Virus record (IMG/VR): IMGVR_UViG_3300033571_022897
Location: 62,001 to 126,000 of that record
Length of the DNA: 64,000 bases
Reading direction: 5' to 3' (one strand)
Source of the DNA: a virus
Below, in pieces: positions 40,212 through 47,344 of the stretch. The notes beneath the pieces were generated by a model. That model was not told the origin of the DNA. It saw only the letters and a list, made by a program, of their open reading frames with translations, and did not search any database. The first letter of the stretch is position 1; every line of letters starts with the position of its first letter. A program made the position numbers and the translations under genes.

Positions 40212-40475
40212 ATGGCAGAATTCAGCAAACAATACGTAGAAAATTACATGCGCGATTTTGAGAGTTGGGACTTCGATCTCGATGCGGAGTTTTCCAAACT
40301 ATCTCCGGGTCAGTACGAACCCATGATATGCGAGGGTTTCGGCTTCATCGCGATCATAAAACAGTTGGACGGATCTCTCATGTGTCTGTACAAGAATCAC
40401 AAGACTGGGGAATTCAAGGAAGTGACGTACGAGTCTCTGACCGATACAACTCACGAAGACATCTGGACAGAGTGA
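40212..40475 (+). CDS. Hypothetical acidic protein, 87 aa
   Basis: Begins 1 nt after the previous stop. Acidic; FESWDFDLDAEFSKLSPGQY. Ends 6 nt before tRNA-Leu. Confidence 0.65.
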   Translation: MAEFSKQYVENYMRDFESWDFDLDAEFSKLSPGQYEPMICEGFGFIAIIKQLDGSLMCLYKNHKTGEFKEVTYESLTDTTHEDIWTE

Positions 40476-40481
40476 GTGGAT

Positions 40482-40567
40482 GCCTGGATGGCGGAACAGG
40501 TATACGCGCAAGACTTAAAATTTTGTGGGCAGTAATGCTCGTACGGGTTCGATTCCCGTTCCAGGTA
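40482..40567 (+). tRNA. tRNA-Leu (TAA)
   Basis: Acceptor GCCTGGA/TCCAGGT, anticodon arm CAAGA-CTTAAAA-TTTTG (anticodon TAA), long variable arm, T-arm ACGGG-TTCGATT-CCCGT. Reads UUA. Confidence 0.95.
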
Positions 40568-40585
40568 CAACGATAATTATATAGG

Positions 40586-41221
40586 ATGGCAACACCTTAC
40601 AAAATACAATACGACACGACGCTCTATCCCTTTAGAGAGGTTATAAAGAGCGTTTTAAACGAGTCTTCGTTAGAGAAGCTTCACGAAAAACAGTCTTACG
40701 AACTGTTCGAAGTGGCTAAAGAGTCTAAGACCGTTTGGCACCCCATGTATTACACTAAGTACGAGCAGGAAATTTATCCGCTATACAAGCAGTTCTTGCA
40801 AGAGGTAATCAAACCCCACTTTCAATTCTCTTCTATGGTGTATCAAAAGATTCCCACTTTCAGGATACACCTTCACGGAAACGTGGGAGTGGGAGGTTGG
40901 CACAAGGATCGCGATTACAACCACACACAGGGCGAGATCAACTGTTGGTTGCCGTTTACAGACACCTACGGTACGAACACCATATGGATGGAATCGGAAG
41001 AGGACAAAGGCGATTACAAACCCTACGACGTGAAGTACGGAGAGGTTTTGATATTCGACGGCGTTAACTTGTATCACGGTAACAAAACAAACGAAGAGGA
41101 CTCTACGCGTGTATCTTTCGATTTTAGGGTCGTAGAAGAGGGCAAATTCAATCCTTCAAAAAAGAGCAGCGTGGTAAACTCTGTTCAATTCACTATAGGA
41201 AGTTATTTCGAAAAAATGTAA
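40586..41221 (+). CDS. 2-oxoglutarate/Fe(II) oxygenase-like protein
   Basis: 211 aa. GGWHKDRDYNHTQGEINCWL supplies HxD, and LYHGNKTNEEDSTRVSFDFRV the distal His and the 2OG-binding Arg, in the double-stranded beta-helix order PFRIHLHGN ... NCWLPFTD ... LIFDG. Phage members hydroxylate proteins, sugars or nucleobases; substrate unknown. Confidence 0.82.
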   Translation: MATPYKIQYDTTLYPFREVIKSVLNESSLEKLHEKQSYELFEVAKESKTVWHPMYYTKYEQEIYPLYKQFLQEVIKPHFQFSSMVYQKIPTFRIHLHGNVGVGGWHKDRDYNHTQGEINCWLPFTDTYGTNTIWMESEEDKGDYKPYDVKYGEVLIFDGVNLYHGNKTNEEDSTRVSFDFRVVEEGKFNPSKKSSVVNSVQFTIGSYFEKM

Positions 41222-41234
41222 AAACACAATAGTT

Positions 41235-41333
41235 ATGAAAACGTTAGCAATATACTTGATCATCGCTGTCGTAGCATCGGCGCTGATAATTACTTTTAAT
41301 CACAATGCTACTGATAAGCTCGATAAAGAATGA
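41235..41333 (+). CDS. Tiny membrane protein, 32 aa
   Basis: MKTLAIYLIIAVVASALIIT then a charged end (DKLDKE). Leader ACAATAGTTATG; coupled (ATGA) to the phosphatase gene. Confidence 0.55.
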   Translation: MKTLAIYLIIAVVASALIITFNHNATDKLDKE

Positions 41334-42040
41334 AGACCGTCGTCGTGGGCGATATTCACGGTCGCACCGTTTGGAAGGAAATCTTCCACAAAGAATGGGA
41401 CGCGGACCGTGTTGTATTCGTAGGTGACTACTTCGATTCTTTCGACATTCCAGGCATAGACCAACTCAGGAACTTCGAGGACATAATCAAGTTCAAGAAG
41501 GAATCGGGTAAAGACGTCGTGATGCTCATCGGCAACCACGATCTGCACTATTTCCCGGAGATCGGGTACACAGGCACAAGCGGGTTTCAAAGGAACATGT
41601 ACACTTCGATAAGCAACGCTATCAACGAGAACCGCCAACACCTGCAGATGTGTTACGCTCAGGACGGTTTCCTGTTCTCGCACGCAGGCATCAGCACAAA
41701 GTGGCTGAAGCGTGTTTTCAAGAAGGCGTGGAACGTGAACAACGTGGTAGAAAAGGTGAACGAACTTTTCGCAACCAAACCGAGATGGTTCAACTTTCCC
41801 GACCACTGCTTCGATCCGTACGGTGACAACGTAGACCAGACTCCGGTGTGGATCAGACCGCGCAGTTTGAAGATCGCGAACAACAACACGAACCTGTACA
41901 GGAAATACATTCAAGTCGTAGGTCACACCCACAGGAACGGAATAGAATTCAGCGGTCGTACATACTTTGTGGATACCTTCGATACAGGAAACGAATACTT
42001 GACTATTGTCGACGGAAAGGTTATATTAGCATCATTATGA
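41330..42040 (+). CDS. Calcineurin-like phosphoesterase (PPP type)
   Basis: 236 aa. VVVGDIHGRTVW, VFVGDYFDSF, LIGNHDLHY and VVGHTHRNG are the DxH / GDxxD / GNHD / GHTH metal-site motifs of serine/threonine-phosphatase-like phosphoesterases, as in phage lambda PP and ApaH. Substrate unknown (protein phosphate, Ap4A or a cyclic nucleotide). Confidence 0.86.
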   Translation: MKTVVVGDIHGRTVWKEIFHKEWDADRVVFVGDYFDSFDIPGIDQLRNFEDIIKFKKESGKDVVMLIGNHDLHYFPEIGYTGTSGFQRNMYTSISNAINENRQHLQMCYAQDGFLFSHAGISTKWLKRVFKKAWNVNNVVEKVNELFATKPRWFNFPDHCFDPYGDNVDQTPVWIRPRSLKIANNNTNLYRKYIQVVGHTHRNGIEFSGRTYFVDTFDTGNEYLTIVDGKVILASL

Positions 42041-42420
42041 GCGAATTCAAAATAGACTTCTTTGAGCTGGCTTTCTTAGCGGAAGCCTGCATTCCACCGA
42101 GGCCCATCGCTAGAACCATGTTTTGGCACAACCTCACCGAAAGGTATTGGCACCATATGACCGAAGGGGAGAGGGCGCACCTGTTCGAGTGGTTGAACAA
42201 GAACGAAACATTCAAAGAAAGCTTGGAGAACAACGCAGACACGCAGGTCTTTCATGCAAGGTTCGATCCAGAAAACCAGTACTTGGTTTCAAACGACGAC
42301 GCGGAAGAGAAGGTGCGAGCGTTCAAAATGGGGGATCGCTACTACGTCGGAATCAATCGATGGATAGCGGAGGAGTATATAACGGCTGTAGAAAAGTTTG
42401 TACCTAAAAGAGAGTATTGA
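42037..42420 (+). CDS. Conserved hypothetical protein, 127 aa
   Basis: Start in the ATGA overlap. FFELAFLAEACIPPRPIARTMFW then YWHHMTEGERAHLFEWLNKN is a pattern I connect with small Bacteroidota-phage proteins; function unknown. Confidence 0.7.
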   Translation: MSEFKIDFFELAFLAEACIPPRPIARTMFWHNLTERYWHHMTEGERAHLFEWLNKNETFKESLENNADTQVFHARFDPENQYLVSNDDAEEKVRAFKMGDRYYVGINRWIAEEYITAVEKFVPKREY

Positions 42421-42421
42421 T

Positions 42422-42754
42422 ATGAAATACGAAGACTTTGAAAAGGTCCTGTCGATGATGAACGAACAGGACTCGAAGGTGCACCAGTTGTACAAGAACA
42501 AGATCGACATAGCGGAGTTCTTGGACCCGTACCACGCTATAATAACCATGCTCTTCAAAGAAATTTACGGGGAACATGGCTACGATTGGATAAGTTGGTT
42601 CGTTTACGAGAATGGATTTGGTTACGCTGGATTGGAGGCGTACGACGAAAACAAGAACCTGATATGCCAGGACGTTAAGGGACTTTGGGAATACATAGAA
42701 AAAAATCACTCATGGAAAAAGAAAAACCCCGTAGGTTCACGTATTCAACCGTAG
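42422..42754 (+). CDS. Hypothetical protein, 110 aa (related to 7246-7653)
   Basis: From MKYEDFEKVLSMM. IYGEHGYDWISWFVYENGFG parallels the 7246 protein. Overlaps the next gene by 43 nt. Confidence 0.7.
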   Translation: MKYEDFEKVLSMMNEQDSKVHQLYKNKIDIAEFLDPYHAIITMLFKEIYGEHGYDWISWFVYENGFGYAGLEAYDENKNLICQDVKGLWEYIEKNHSWKKKNPVGSRIQP

Positions 42755-43131
42755 GTTACGGGGTGATGACTTTGCTCGGAGAGAGGTACCGAATGGGTCG
42801 CATAGAGATCTTCGATAGGGAAGACGACTCAGGTTACCAAGTTTCCGAGGGAGTATACTGCATGCCGTTCGGAGCGGCGACGAAGTTCGAGGACTTCATC
42901 GAGTCCCTAGAAACGGATTTGCCCATTCACATTGACATGGGATCACACGAGTGGTGCGCGGAAGAGTGTGCTAAAGATTTGGGATTAGGTAGCGCAGAGG
43001 ATCTTAGGGATCCCGAAAAGGTGGCGCAATACAGAAAGAAGGAGAACGACGAATACGCGAAGGAGCGTGGCTACAAAGATTGGGAAGATCTCGTAAACAA
43101 TACCGAATGGATGAAAAACAACAAACTATGA
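42712..43131 (+). CDS. Hypothetical protein, 139 aa
   Basis: Start at MEKEKPRRFTYSTVGYG inside the previous gene. Beta-rich N-terminal half, charged C-terminal helices (KKENDEYAKERGYKDWEDLV). Not recognised. Confidence 0.62.
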   Translation: MEKEKPRRFTYSTVGYGVMTLLGERYRMGRIEIFDREDDSGYQVSEGVYCMPFGAATKFEDFIESLETDLPIHIDMGSHEWCAEECAKDLGLGSAEDLRDPEKVAQYRKKENDEYAKERGYKDWEDLVNNTEWMKNNKL

Positions 43132-43379
43132 AACAGACAGCACTACAACAACTCATAGCATGGGGTGATGAAAAGTTAAAAAATGAACCAATGAAACACC
43201 TCTCGTTTGCTGAAGTGATCGATAAAGCTGAAGAACTTTTGGAGGTGGAGAAAGAACAGATGAAGCTTATGTTTGATTGCGGAAGGCAGTATCAATTGAC
43301 TGGAGAAGGAACATTCACACAGGTTCACAACGAAATATACAACAATGAGATTCACACAACAAAAGACACTGAAGGATAA
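43128..43379 (+). CDS. Conserved phage hypothetical protein, 83 aa
   Basis: ATGA start. Helical EELLEVEKEQMKLMFDCGRQ followed by YQLTGEGTFTQVHNEIY, a motif seen in small Bacteroidota-phage proteins of unknown role. Confidence 0.72.
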   Translation: MKQTALQQLIAWGDEKLKNEPMKHLSFAEVIDKAEELLEVEKEQMKLMFDCGRQYQLTGEGTFTQVHNEIYNNEIHTTKDTEG

Positions 43380-43554
43380 TTACATTAAGGGTGTCACAAA
43401 AGTTGATGTTATGTTCCTATGGTGGCCCGCAACTATTGACGGAGAAACCCGATGGTTGGAACTGGCCACGATAGAATACAAAGTCGATTTTGAAGACACT
43501 GCATTTTTCGGTCGGATATATAAATGGATTCCTTGGAATTTTTTAAACCAATAA
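43345..43554 (+). CDS. Hypothetical protein, 69 aa
   Basis: Overlaps the previous gene by 35 nt. Beta-rich, Trp-rich (VMFLWWPATIDGETRWLEL). Probably genuine since it fills the gap to the next start. Confidence 0.55.
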   Translation: MRFTQQKTLKDNYIKGVTKVDVMFLWWPATIDGETRWLELATIEYKVDFEDTAFFGRIYKWIPWNFLNQ

Positions 43555-43559
43555 GTGTC

Positions 43560-43952
43560 ATGAAAGCGAGCGATGTTCAGGAAGGCGGAAGCCACTACAA
43601 GCGTTACGTCATACAACCCACAGAGTTCATATTCAAGAACGGTTTGGGTTTCATAGAGGGTAACGTGATCAAGTACGTGATGCGTCACAGGGAAAAGAAC
43701 GGAAAGCACGACCTTCTCAAAGCCAAACACTACATAGACCTTTTGTTGGAATACGAATACCCAGATAAAGAAGCCCCAGTGTTGGAATCGGTAGACATCA
43801 AAGACTTAGGATCTTTGGCTGAAAAGCGTGGGGGTTCGAGTCCCTCCTGGGGTACGGATAATTTTTCGAAGTCGTTGGAAGAGATGATTAAAGAAGTTCC
43901 CAACGATTTCACCTTAGGCAAGAAGGTCAGAGAGAAGTACGGAAAACACTAA
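43560..43952 (+). CDS. DUF3310 protein with an in-frame tRNA inside
   Basis: 130 aa. DVQEGGSHYKRYVIQPTEFI ... GFIEGNVIKYVMRHREKNGK ... KAKHYIDLLLEYEY is a complete DUF3310 domain (small phage protein related in use to nucleotide kinases). Residues ~72-98 are encoded by a tRNA-Leu gene on the same strand, which contains no stop in this frame; a plausible native tail (EEMIKEVPNDFTLGKKVREK) follows. RNase P/Z maturation of the tRNA would cut this mRNA. Confidence 0.8.
   Translation: MKASDVQEGGSHYKRYVIQPTEFIFKNGLGFIEGNVIKYVMRHREKNGKHDLLKAKHYIDLLLEYEYPDKEAPVLESVDIKDLGSLAEKRGGSSPSWGTDNFSKSLEEMIKEVPNDFTLGKKVREKYGKH
43773..43854 (+). tRNA. tRNA-Leu (TAG), nested in the DUF3310 ORF
   Basis: Acceptor GCCCCAG/CTGGGGT (first pair G-U), anticodon arm AAAGA-CTTAGGA-TCTTT (anticodon TAG), variable arm, T-arm GGGGG-TTCGAGT-CCCTC. 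82 nt, not a multiple of three. Reads CUA. Confidence 0.9.
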
Positions 43953-43958
43953 CAACAC

Positions 43959-44031
43959 AGCCATGTGGCGCAACGGTCAGCGCAGGACTCTTATACAGTC
44001 AAGGTTGTTGGTTCAAATCCAGCCGTGGCTA
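43959..44031 (+). tRNA. tRNA-Ile (TAT)
   Basis: Acceptor AGCCATG/CGTGGCT, D-stem GCGC/GCGC, anticodon arm GGACT-CTTATAC-AGTCA (anticodon TAT; outer G-A mismatch), T-arm GTTGG-TTCAAAT-CCAGC. Reads AUA, a very common codon in the A/T-rich genes here. Confidence 0.88.
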
Positions 44032-44036
44032 CAAAC

Positions 44037-44110
44037 GGTCTCATAGCTCAATCGGATAGAGCAACTGCCTTCTAAGCAGTAGGTTTCGCGTTCGAGTCGC
44101 GATGGGATCA
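44037..44110 (+). tRNA. tRNA-Arg (TCT)
   Basis: Acceptor GGTCTCA/TGGGATC with two G-U pairs, anticodon arm ACTGC-CTTCTAA-GCAGT (anticodon TCT), T-arm TCGCG-TTCGAGT-CGCGA. Reads AGA. Confidence 0.93.
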
Positions 44111-44124
44111 CTAAATTTTATCAT

Positions 44125-44280
44125 ATGAAAAGGATATTGTTCTTGTGCATGTTTTTATTGTCCTCCTGTGTTGTAGAATACAAGGTAGTAAGCGACGAGT
44201 GTAGATCTCTAAAAAATAGAGGTTCAGAGGACGACGATGATTTACGGGTAGTAAAAGTTTACAAGATTAAAATCAAGTGA
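44125..44280 (+). CDS. Small lipoprotein, 51 aa
   Basis: MKRILFLCMFLLSSCVVEYK: signal peptide with lipobox LSSC. The mature part is charged with an acidic patch (SEDDDD). Between tRNA genes. Confidence 0.65.
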   Translation: MKRILFLCMFLLSSCVVEYKVVSDECRSLKNRGSEDDDDLRVVKVYKIKIK

Positions 44281-44287
44281 TACGTAT

Positions 44288-44297
44288 CATATTTATG
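44288..44297 (+). promoter_or_regulatory. Late-type promoter motif CATATTTATG
   Basis: 20 nt before the ATG at 44318. Confidence 0.58.
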
Positions 44298-44317
44298 GGT
44301 AAGATGACAGACACATT

Positions 44318-44515
44318 ATGAAAATCAATAACTATAAAGATCTCATCCTAGTGTTTTCTTCACTCATGATGTTGCTGTTAGCATTGGAAGTTATGATGCT
44401 TAGAAATAATATCTCAGACTTGGAAAAAGAAAGATACAAATTAAGCAATAAATTAGAACATTGTAGAACGTACCAATTTTACGATTTAAGCGTAAGAGGT
44501 ACAATAGAGAAGTAA
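44318..44515 (+). CDS. Membrane protein with coiled coil, 65 aa
   Basis: LILVFSSLMMLLLALEVMML is a membrane segment; NISDLEKERYKLSNKLEH a heptad helix. FtsL/spanin-like topology. Its stop codon is the triplet directly before tRNA-Thr. Confidence 0.6.
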   Translation: MKINNYKDLILVFSSLMMLLLALEVMMLRNNISDLEKERYKLSNKLEHCRTYQFYDLSVRGTIEK

Positions 44516-44588
44516 GCCTCCTTAGCTCAGCTGATAGAGCATCTGATTTGTACTCAGAAAGTCGTGGGTTTGAATCCTACAGGAGGCT
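44516..44588 (+). tRNA. tRNA-Thr (TGT)
   Basis: Acceptor GCCTCCT/AGGAGGC, anticodon arm TCTGA-TTTGTAC-TCAGA (anticodon TGT), T-arm GTGGG-TTTGAAT-CCTAC. Begins on the base after the upstream TAA. Confidence 0.93.
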
Positions 44589-44592
44589 CAGA

Positions 44593-44664
44593 GGTCGATT
44601 CGTCTAACGGTTAGGACGTCAGATTTTCATTCTGATAATAGGGGTTCGATTCCCCTATCGACTA
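44593..44664 (+). tRNA. tRNA-Glu (TTC)
   Basis: Acceptor GGTCGAT/ATCGACT, anticodon arm TCAGA-TTTTCAT-TCTGA (anticodon TTC), T-arm AGGGG-TTCGATT-CCCCT. Confidence 0.94.
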
Positions 44665-44703
44665 CAACACCGCTGTTCTTTGACATATAGGAGAAAACAA
44701 ACC

Positions 44704-45111
44704 ATGGAACAATTACTATTTTTTGGTCTGGGCGTGGTCACGGTCACAGCGTTAGCTTTGATTGTGGGTGCGGTTAGGCTACAGAAGCAAGTCGTGAATC
44801 TGCAACACGAGATGAAAAGTTTGCAGAAACAAGCAGAGAACCAAGAAAGATACTTCGAAGACAGGTTTAGAATTCTTGAAGAGGTATCAAATACTGTAGA
44901 TAGGCGGATAGACGCGGAGACTCGAGAGCTGTACAGCACCATCGATTCCAGATTCGACAAACTGGACAATCGATTGGGTCGAGATCTTGATGATATCAGC
45001 AGAGAATCACAAGCTATGTATTCCGCTATTGAAAGACGCATCGATGAAACTTTGCTGTCTGTTGATGTAGCGGAGTTGAAGTCGAAAAATAAATCTATCA
45101 CTAATAATTAA
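44704..45111 (+). CDS. Membrane-anchored coiled-coil protein, 135 aa
   Basis: Start at MEQLLFFGLG. One membrane segment (LLFFGLGVVTVTALALIVGA) then a long heptad helix with repeated (R/D)RRIDxETxxLYS-like units (TVDRRIDAETRELYSTIDSR, SAIERRIDETL). Could be a scaffold, tail or membrane tether; unknown. Confidence 0.68.
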   Translation: MEQLLFFGLGVVTVTALALIVGAVRLQKQVVNLQHEMKSLQKQAENQERYFEDRFRILEEVSNTVDRRIDAETRELYSTIDSRFDKLDNRLGRDLDDISRESQAMYSAIERRIDETLLSVDVAELKSKNKSITNN

Positions 45112-45151
45112 AACAGTCTAAGGGGCGGCGGTGTTTTTTATTCTCCTCTCA

Positions 45152-45161
45152 CATATTTATA
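45152..45161 (+). promoter_or_regulatory. Late-type promoter motif CATATTTATA, 2 nt from ATG
   Basis: The tightest spacing in the window (ATG at 45164); a leaderless transcript is implied. Confidence 0.62.
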
Positions 45162-45163
45162 CA

Positions 45164-45388
45164 ATGCCAAATAAAAAGTCTATGAAAGAAATTAGGAACG
45201 CAAAAGTAGAACAGATTAAAAAGATGCTCGTTGGTGCGATCATCGAGTCGGTTGAACCTACTAAAAATAACAACGGTTTACGCATAAGAACGAGGTCTTT
45301 TATTCGAACAGGGGATTACTATAAGGCGGATGTGAACGTAGAATACGAGAACGATAAGGGTTGCATAAACGTAACCTTTACTGAATGA
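45164..45388 (+). CDS. Hypothetical protein, 74 aa
   Basis: Start defined by the promoter box. Basic helix then beta strands (ADVNVEYENDKGCINVTF). Overlaps the next gene by 4 nt. Confidence 0.65.
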   Translation: MPNKKSMKEIRNAKVEQIKKMLVGAIIESVEPTKNNNGLRIRTRSFIRTGDYYKADVNVEYENDKGCINVTFTE

Positions 45389-45810
45389 AACGAAAACCGA
45401 AAGAAAAGAAACATTTCACACCGGTACCGAGAGTCAAAACATACACAGTTACATCGATAAAAAACCTCGGTACGGAGGATTTCATTGAAATCGTACACGG
45501 TCTGTCAGACGACTTGCACTACAGAACGGCGGACTCAGAGAATTTTAAATGCTCATTTTGGAACCTAAAGCCCGAGGATCCGTTTCACAAACGATTCTTT
45601 TACGACGATAGGGGCAACAAACACTACTCTATGGAATTCGAACAGATAGGCGACGGAGATCCGTACGCGACGGTCGACCTTGTGATAGTCCAGGCCACCA
45701 TGTTCGATTTAGAGAATAAAGTCAGGGAGACCGCAAAAAATTATATGTTCATCGGTAACCCCATGCAAGAATCCTACCAGGCTGCCCTGGAATACTGGAC
45801 CGAGTTCTAA
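45385..45810 (+). CDS. Hypothetical protein, 141 aa
   Basis: Basic N-terminus (KRKPKEKKHFTPVPRVK), beta-rich body with aromatic residues; not recognised. Confidence 0.65.
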   Translation: MKRKPKEKKHFTPVPRVKTYTVTSIKNLGTEDFIEIVHGLSDDLHYRTADSENFKCSFWNLKPEDPFHKRFFYDDRGNKHYSMEFEQIGDGDPYATVDLVIVQATMFDLENKVRETAKNYMFIGNPMQESYQAALEYWTEF

Positions 45811-45836
45811 ATCTTTCCCATCTGGGGGAATTGCGC

Positions 45837-45892
45837 TACATTTGTAGGATAGCGCTGTACACAGGCAATTAAGTTTTGGGTACATATTTATC
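45837..45892 (+). promoter_or_regulatory. Double promoter before endolysin: TACATTTG and CATATTTAT
   Basis: TACATTTG (45837-45844) is the exact Bacteroidota TAnnTTTG box; TACATATTTATC (45881-45892) is the late-type box. The endolysin may thus have both a host-type and a late promoter. Confidence 0.6.
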
Positions 45893-45914
45893 AAAACACT
45901 AAACCAAAAAAGAT

Positions 45915-46619
45915 ATGAAAACACAATTTCTAAAAACTATGGTGTTGTGCTTGCCGTTGTTGTTTATTACTACGTACTTCGGTCTCTCCATGGACGTTAA
46001 CAGGGAACACAAGGCTAGGATAGAGGCTTTGAAGAAGCAAAGGTACGATGAATTTATGGAGTGTTACAGAGGCGTTAGGGCGTGGGAAGGTAACTATTGT
46101 AATCTGATATACGATAAGGGCGGAGAGACTTACGGCGGAATAACTAGGAACTTTCACCCAAATTGGGAAGGTTGGGCCGTCATAGATTCCTACAAAAGGT
46201 GGAACAGAGTGGAGTGGAACGATTCCATACCTGGAGTAGAGAAACTAGTCGAAGAGTACTATTGGAATGTTTATAACGAAAAGCAATTCTACCTCATAGA
46301 GAACTGGCTTGTAAGAAAATACGTATTCGATTACAGAAATTCGGGGCCTGTGGCGTACAAGCACATCAAGGAGGTTCTAAATTATCACGGTTTTAGAGTT
46401 GGGAAAAAGGCAGATTTGGACTATAAAACCATAAACGCACTAAATAAAATCAACCCCATAGTGTTTATACTTCACCTAAAAGAACTGCGTGAGGACTTCT
46501 ACATGAGAGTCGTCGACCGGCGTCCAGAGATGGAAATATATCTACGCGGATGGTTGAGAAGAGCCAGGGACATCGCTAACGGTCCGCATATTTATAGCAG
46601 TACAATGGGTTTATCGTAG
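45915..46619 (+). CDS. GH108-type endolysin (N-acetylmuramidase)
   Basis: 234 aa. N-terminal signal-anchor (LKTMVLCLPLLFITTYFGL), then FMECYRGVRAWEGNYCN with the catalytic Glu and DKGGETYGGITRNFHP, the conserved substrate motif of GH108 lysozymes. The C-terminal peptidoglycan-binding_3-like part has GWLRRARDI. The hydrophobic N-terminus suggests a signal-arrest-release endolysin. The holin-like gene follows. Confidence 0.85.
   Translation: MKTQFLKTMVLCLPLLFITTYFGLSMDVNREHKARIEALKKQRYDEFMECYRGVRAWEGNYCNLIYDKGGETYGGITRNFHPNWEGWAVIDSYKRWNRVEWNDSIPGVEKLVEEYYWNVYNEKQFYLIENWLVRKYVFDYRNSGPVAYKHIKEVLNYHGFRVGKKADLDYKTINALNKINPIVFILHLKELREDFYMRVVDRRPEMEIYLRGWLRRARDIANGPHIYSSTMGLS
46587..46596 (+). promoter_or_regulatory. 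Late-type promoter motif CATATTTATA inside the endolysin 3' end
   Basis: Lies in the last codons of the endolysin gene, 76 nt before the holin ATG; the HIYSS codons carry it. Confidence 0.45.
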
Positions 46620-46672
46620 TTTGCGTTTAAAGGGTTCCGCAAAGGTTGTGGAAACACTAAACAAAAACTACA

Positions 46673-46924
46673 ATGAAACAATTTTTTCACGATCTATTTA
46701 ACGATTCAAACAGTATCAACGAGAAAGCAGTCATAGGGTTCGCTTCTTTCTGTGTGATGATCATCTTCGCAGTGGCTGACATCATCACCGGCGCTTTGAA
46801 CCAGGAGCTGGTGGTCAACGAATTCATATTCGACGCTTTCAAATGGATAACCATCGCGTGCTTCGGTATTGCTTCTGTGGACAAGTACATAAACAAAACG
46901 AAAGGCACATCAGAAGAATCTTAA
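46673..46924 (+). CDS. Holin-like protein, 83 aa
   Basis: Two membrane segments (AVIGFASFCVMIIFAVADII and FDAFKWITIACFGIASVDKY) with a charged C-terminal tail. Directly behind the GH108 endolysin, the usual holin position. Confidence 0.75.
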   Translation: MKQFFHDLFNDSNSINEKAVIGFASFCVMIIFAVADIITGALNQELVVNEFIFDAFKWITIACFGIASVDKYINKTKGTSEES

Positions 46925-46930
46925 AATCCA

Positions 46931-46940
46931 CATATTTATA
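46931..46940 (+). promoter_or_regulatory. Late-type promoter motif CATATTTATA
   Basis: 5 nt before the ATG of a tagged protein (46946). Confidence 0.65.
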
Positions 46941-46945
46941 AGTGT

Positions 46946-47323
46946 ATGAAAAACAACTTCAATTTAGTGAAGTATCTGTCCAAGGGTAACAGGCTTCTAA
47001 AAGAAAACATCGGCGGGATAGTAACGCTGAAACCCATCAATTCGGTAGACACCCTCAGGGAAACTTACGGTGCCGAGATGGAGGACGAACCTGTTTCTGA
47101 TTATCCAGACATGGGCGCCGCTCCTGATCCGGGTGACATGCCCATCGGTACTTCCAAAAACAGATTGGATTCCATAGTCACTAAGATGAAGCAACTCGCA
47201 ATGGCGTACAAGTCGGGAGACACTTCTGTGGTTCCCCAGTTGAAGGCGCTCAGCGCAGAAAAACGCAGACTTGAAGCTGAGCTCCTGGACGTCGGTCAGG
47301 ACGACAGCGATGCGGGTTTTTAA
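46946..47323 (+). CDS. Tagged protein 9: RLLKE-type leader, 125 aa
   Basis: Leader FNLVKYLSKGNRLLKEN matches 31528 (cut proposed after Glu20). Body is acidic, Pro/Asp-rich (SDYPDMGAAPDPGDMP) and ends in a charged helix. No domain recognised. Confidence 0.72.
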   Translation: MKNNFNLVKYLSKGNRLLKENIGGIVTLKPINSVDTLRETYGAEMEDEPVSDYPDMGAAPDPGDMPIGTSKNRLDSIVTKMKQLAMAYKSGDTSVVPQLKALSAEKRRLEAELLDVGQDDSDAGF

Positions 47324-47344
47324 TTTGAATATTTTAAATAGTTT

